Below, piece after piece: positions 41,666 through 41,840 of a stretch of DNA of 41,840 bases; position 1 is the first letter of the stretch, and each line of letters starts with the position of its first letter. The notes below the pieces were generated by a model that was not told the origin of the DNA, did not search any database, and was given only the letters and a program-made list of their open reading frames with translations. The translations under genes were made by a program, and so were the position numbers. This DNA is from JAVBKV01 sp031553885 (GTDB lineage Bacteria; Bacteroidota; Bacteroidia; Bacteroidales; Azobacteroidaceae). The stretch is from NCBI GenBank assembly GCA_031553885.1, contig JAVBKV010000032.1:1-41840 (forward strand). Reading direction: 5' to 3'.

Positions 41666-41840
41666 TGGGACGAGTTAATACTCCAGTTCTAACATCAGCA
41701 CAGCGCCAAGCGTTGGAATTGGGATTAAAACAAGGCGCAAGCCACTGTTTCCGGATGCGTTGCCAAAGCATACTACTCAAAGCTGAAGGTCGCACATCCG
41801 AGGAAGTCGGTCGCATCACAGGGATGTGTAATGTGAGTGT
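41666..41840 (+). CDS. IS630-family transposase, N-terminal part (runs off the window)
   Basis: Fifty-eight codons are visible before the window ends. The peptide starts MGRVNTPVLTSAQRQALELG, and the section RMRCQSILLKAEGRTSEEVG then RITGMCNVS is a helix-turn-helix of the type found at the N-terminus of IS630-family (Tc1/mariner-like) transposases common in Bacteroidetes. The catalytic DDE domain is beyond the window. The insertion would lie just downstream of the methyltransferase gene, without breaking it. Whether the element is complete or active cannot be seen. Confidence 0.75.

Overview
The window reads as chromosome of a gut-type Bacteroidetes bacterium, most likely order Bacteroidales. 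Three things point there: promoter-like TAnnTTTG boxes upstream of several genes, weak or absent Shine-Dalgarno sequences, and family content typical of the phylum (DUF6242 and DUF6089 proteins, a DUF2723/GT117-like transferase, large FtsX-type permeases, and the uppS-bamA-ompH-ompH-murI order). Genus cannot be fixed from sequence alone. No RNA genes and no CRISPR array were seen. Gene density is high and no gap between genes exceeds 300 bases.

Layout. 1-1083 (+): the end of a DsbD-like thiol:disulfide interchange protein overlapping a rhomboid protease. 1093-6511 (-): a three-gene ABC exporter operon (permease, ATPase, permease). Upstream of it lie a tandem 12-bp repeat with 21-bp period and a sigma-54-like motif. 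6755-10253 (-): a clan GH-D glycoside hydrolase with a partner lipoprotein, then dipeptidase pepD. 10321-11301 (-): an LPG-synthase-like membrane protein, divergent from rsmA. 11392-15497 (+): rsmA, corA, a mutarotase lipoprotein and a NahK-like sugar kinase, closed by a strong intrinsic terminator. 15563-18678 (+): an arginine/citrulline breakdown cluster (deiminase-type enzyme, CtlX-like hydrolase, ornithine aminotransferase). 18818-23690 (+): a DUF2723 membrane glycosyltransferase, a polysaccharide deacetylase and queG. 23696-31613 (-): a degenerate Rieske-like lipoprotein, aldo/keto reductase, Nudix hydrolase, GH5 hydrolase, argH, an SRPBCC protein, pyrE, comF, recX and prmC. 31678-41565 (+): ribD, DUF6242 and DUF6089 proteins, then the envelope block uppS, bamA, two ompH/skp genes and murI, then a THUMP-like methyltransferase. 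41666-end (+): the start of an IS630-family transposase.

Functional links. The envelope block joins undecaprenyl-phosphate supply (uppS), outer-membrane protein insertion (bamA and two Skp chaperones) and D-glutamate for peptidoglycan (murI). The arginine block would turn arginine or citrulline into ornithine and then glutamate semialdehyde, while argH far away on the other strand serves synthesis. The mutarotase and NahK-like kinase look like a hexose or N-acetylhexosamine salvage pair.

Most of the window is core chromosome; I see no clear phage, defence or other novel multi-gene system. The observations most worth following are the tandem repeat and sigma-54-like site before the ABC operon, paired GCGTCAGC-core palindromes flanking comF, a terminator-like hairpin 16 bases before the deiminase start, a RibD with a shortened reductase domain, a tyrosine-rich loop in BamA, and the 26-bp perfect inverted repeat abutting murI.
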